DNA from: Microcaldota archaeon
Lineage (GTDB): Archaea > Micrarchaeota > Micrarchaeia > Micrarchaeales > CABMGC01
Length of the DNA: 40,371 nucleotides
NCBI GenBank assembly: GCA_021789155.1
Contig: JAJYJW010000007.1
Location: forward strand, 1 to 40,371
Direction: 5' to 3'
Shown here: positions 39,336 through 40,371 of the stretch, one piece after another
How positions within the stretch are numbered: the first letter of the stretch is position 1
How the letters are laid out: the number at the start of each line of letters is the position of its first letter
Notes under the pieces: model-generated
Database searches by the model: none
Seen by the model: the letters and a program-made list of their open reading frames with translations, nothing else
Told to the model about the DNA's origin: nothing
Position numbers and translations under genes: made by a program

Positions 39336-39370
39336 ATTACCATCATGGTGCGGAATAACCTGATTCCCAG
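39316..39370. repeat. 55-bp exact repeat across pilin gene junction (copy 2)
   Basis: Identical to 22006-22060, spanning the start of copy D, the seven-base gap and the end of copy E. Outside it the two loci diverge at once. Confidence 0.9.
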
Positions 39371-40239
39371 GAGCTGGTGAATGTAACGCTCGATGCAGCA
39401 CCATTGTTGTTGTTTCCAGAGTAATCTTTCGTGTCGCCGTTCAAAGGCCACCAACCAACGAGGTTGTTGAGCTTGATGGGGGCGCCGCCTATTCCTTCCT
39501 GGTAGAGTGAAGTTATCTCGTTGGCAGATAATGTAGTATTGTAGAACTGGACGTTTGCTATCGTACCTGGAAAGCCATAATTCAATCCTGCACCGATGTA
39601 GAATGGACCTGCAATTGCAGATTGTGCCGCAGTATCAATGGTAGTATACACCGTTGCGGCTGCACCGTCAATGTAAACCGATGAACTTGCTATCGAAGTG
39701 AGTGCATTACCTGGAACTGAAAACGATATGAAATGCCACGCGCCATCTATAGCGCTTGCACCCGTGCTCTGGAAATATCTGTAATTGCTTCCTCCCATGT
39801 ATATCAATGGGCCTATGCCTCCGGTTCCGCAGGATACGCACATTTCAGGCAGTGCTGACGTCCCCGAAAGGCCTAACGCTATATAGCTTGAGGATGACGA
39901 ACAGCCTATGCATCTTTCCCACAAAGTCAAAGTAAACACACTTGGTTCAAGTATGGTTTTCGTGCCTGCGTTTACGTAACTTGTAAGCGCACCGGTGAAC
40001 TTAGCCACATATTGAGGAAGTTCACCATTGCATATGCCCTGCGTATTGATAAATGAAGTTGTTCCTGGGCCGTTTGGCCTGAAGACGTGGCATGCGCCTG
40101 GGGGCGCCTTTGGCGTAAATGTCGATGCGTTGAAGATTCCGAGCTGGAAGAGTGCTCCTAAGACTACTGCGATGATGAGGATTGCCCATCCATAGGTCAT
40201 GAGATATTCCATCGCTGACTGGAGCAACATTTTATGCAT
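39343..40239 (-). CDS. Pilin-like protein with permuted LamG domain (copy E)
   Basis: 298 aa, start MHKMLLQSAMEYLM (an ATG at the fourth codon is possible). Same architecture: class III signal and hydrophobic helix, conserved Cys pair, LamG domain with two further local Cys pairs (RCIGC and MCVSC) in the variable part, WHFISFSVPG, the end motif VQFYNTTLSANEITSLYQEG, then LVGWWPLNGD/GYSAP. It leads the E-D-C operon, with its promoter in the AT-rich stretch after 40240. It is probably an extracellular fibre or adhesin subunit. Confidence 0.8.
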   Translation of the reverse strand: MHKMLLQSAMEYLMTYGWAILIIAVVLGALFQLGIFNASTFTPKAPPGACHVFRPNGPGTTSFINTQGICNGELPQYVAKFTGALTSYVNAGTKTILEPSVFTLTLWERCIGCSSSSSYIALGLSGTSALPEMCVSCGTGGIGPLIYMGGSNYRYFQSTGASAIDGAWHFISFSVPGNALTSIASSSVYIDGAAATVYTTIDTAAQSAIAGPFYIGAGLNYGFPGTIANVQFYNTTLSANEITSLYQEGIGGAPIKLNNLVGWWPLNGDTKDYSGNNNNGAASSVTFTSSWESGYSAP

Positions 40240-40314
40240 GCTAAAGATAAGAATGAAAACTTAATAACGATTTGCAAGCAAAAGGATATTTCATAAACAC
40301 AGCATGTGATCGCA

Positions 40315-40371
40315 TTGGAAAAAGTGGAACAGTTAAGGAAGGTAATGCATCGTAGGTATAGGATATCTTAC
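40315..40371 (+). CDS. Possible 5' end of a gene, cut by window edge
   Basis: From TTG 40315 the frame is open to the window end (EKVEQLRKVMHRRYRIS). GTGATC, complementary to the archaeal 16S 3' end, lies three bases upstream. Only 19 codons are visible, so this is tentative; a GTG at 40306 in the same frame is an alternative start. No family can be named. Confidence 0.3.
   Translation, partial: MEKVEQLRKVMHRRYRISY

Noticed and set aside
21159-40239. Pilin genes as insertion sequences or transposons
   Set aside because: No transposase, terminal inverted repeats or target duplications; the repeats are shared protein-coding ends and one gene junction.
1-40371. CRISPR arrays, cas genes, restriction systems or prophage genes
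   Set aside because: No regularly spaced direct repeats and no matching proteins were seen anywhere in the window.

Overview
The window is archaeal, most probably from a DPANN archaeon of the Micrarchaeota (ARMAN-like) type. The signs are: an archaeal ribosomal protein cluster (L3-L4-L23-L2-S19-L22-S3-L29 and aIF1), L15e, an archaeal PriS primase, Pth2, Pcc1 and archaeal-type ProS; TATA boxes about 25 bases before many starts, several of them leaderless; a 23S rRNA gene with no 16S or tRNA beside it, bounded by a processing stem; a tRNA-Arg with a bulge-helix-bulge intron in its T-loop; and a family of pilin-like surface proteins with class III signal peptides and LamG-type domains. The lineage assignment is from memory of these gene families and was not tested by a search.

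Layout. 1-10.6 kb is a visibly AT-richer glycan and surface-modification block: two related methyltransferases (1-537 partial, 5008-5694), GT2 and GT4 glycosyltransferases, an STT3/AglB-type oligosaccharyltransferase, a sugar C-methyltransferase-like protein, a further GT-A-like protein, an RmlD-type reductase and a GalE-type epimerase. From 10.7 kb base composition shifts to that of a core genome: a GT4, a Yip1-like and another membrane protein, the prepilin peptidase, a divergent winged-helix regulator, ogt, a branched-chain aminotransferase, and the divergent pth2/priS pair. 18.2-21.2 kb carries L15e, acylphosphatase, pcc1 and proS. 21.2-22.9 kb holds two pilin/LamG genes; 23.2-28.1 kb the ribosomal operon; 28.2-30.7 kb an unknown small protein, an orphan NuoM-like antiporter subunit and a nucleotidyltransferase; 31-33.8 kb the 23S rRNA; 33.9-35.9 kb an HEXXH protein, UPF0147, the intron-bearing tRNA-Arg and a TatD nuclease; 35.9-37.5 kb a membrane-anchored thioredoxin-like DUF929 protein with a four-helix GCGCS protein; 37.5-40.2 kb three more pilin/LamG genes.

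How the parts fit. Prepilin peptidase (13.2 kb) should mature the five pilin/LamG proteins; the STT3 and glycosyltransferases could glycosylate them and other exported proteins; the DUF929/GCGCS pair could help form the disulfide between the two cysteines that all five pilins share at identical spacing. These links are inference from co-occurrence.

Most notable: (1) five pilins in which the motif that normally opens a LamG domain sits at the extreme C-terminus, suggesting circular permutation or strand donation between subunits; (2) a tRNA-Arg(UCU) with a 25-nt intron between positions 59 and 60 and a textbook bulge-helix-bulge; (3) a 23S rRNA that differs from consensus at several near-universal peptidyl-transferase-centre positions, some of them compensated in pairs; (4) an STT3 whose WWDYG motif reads LWPDG.
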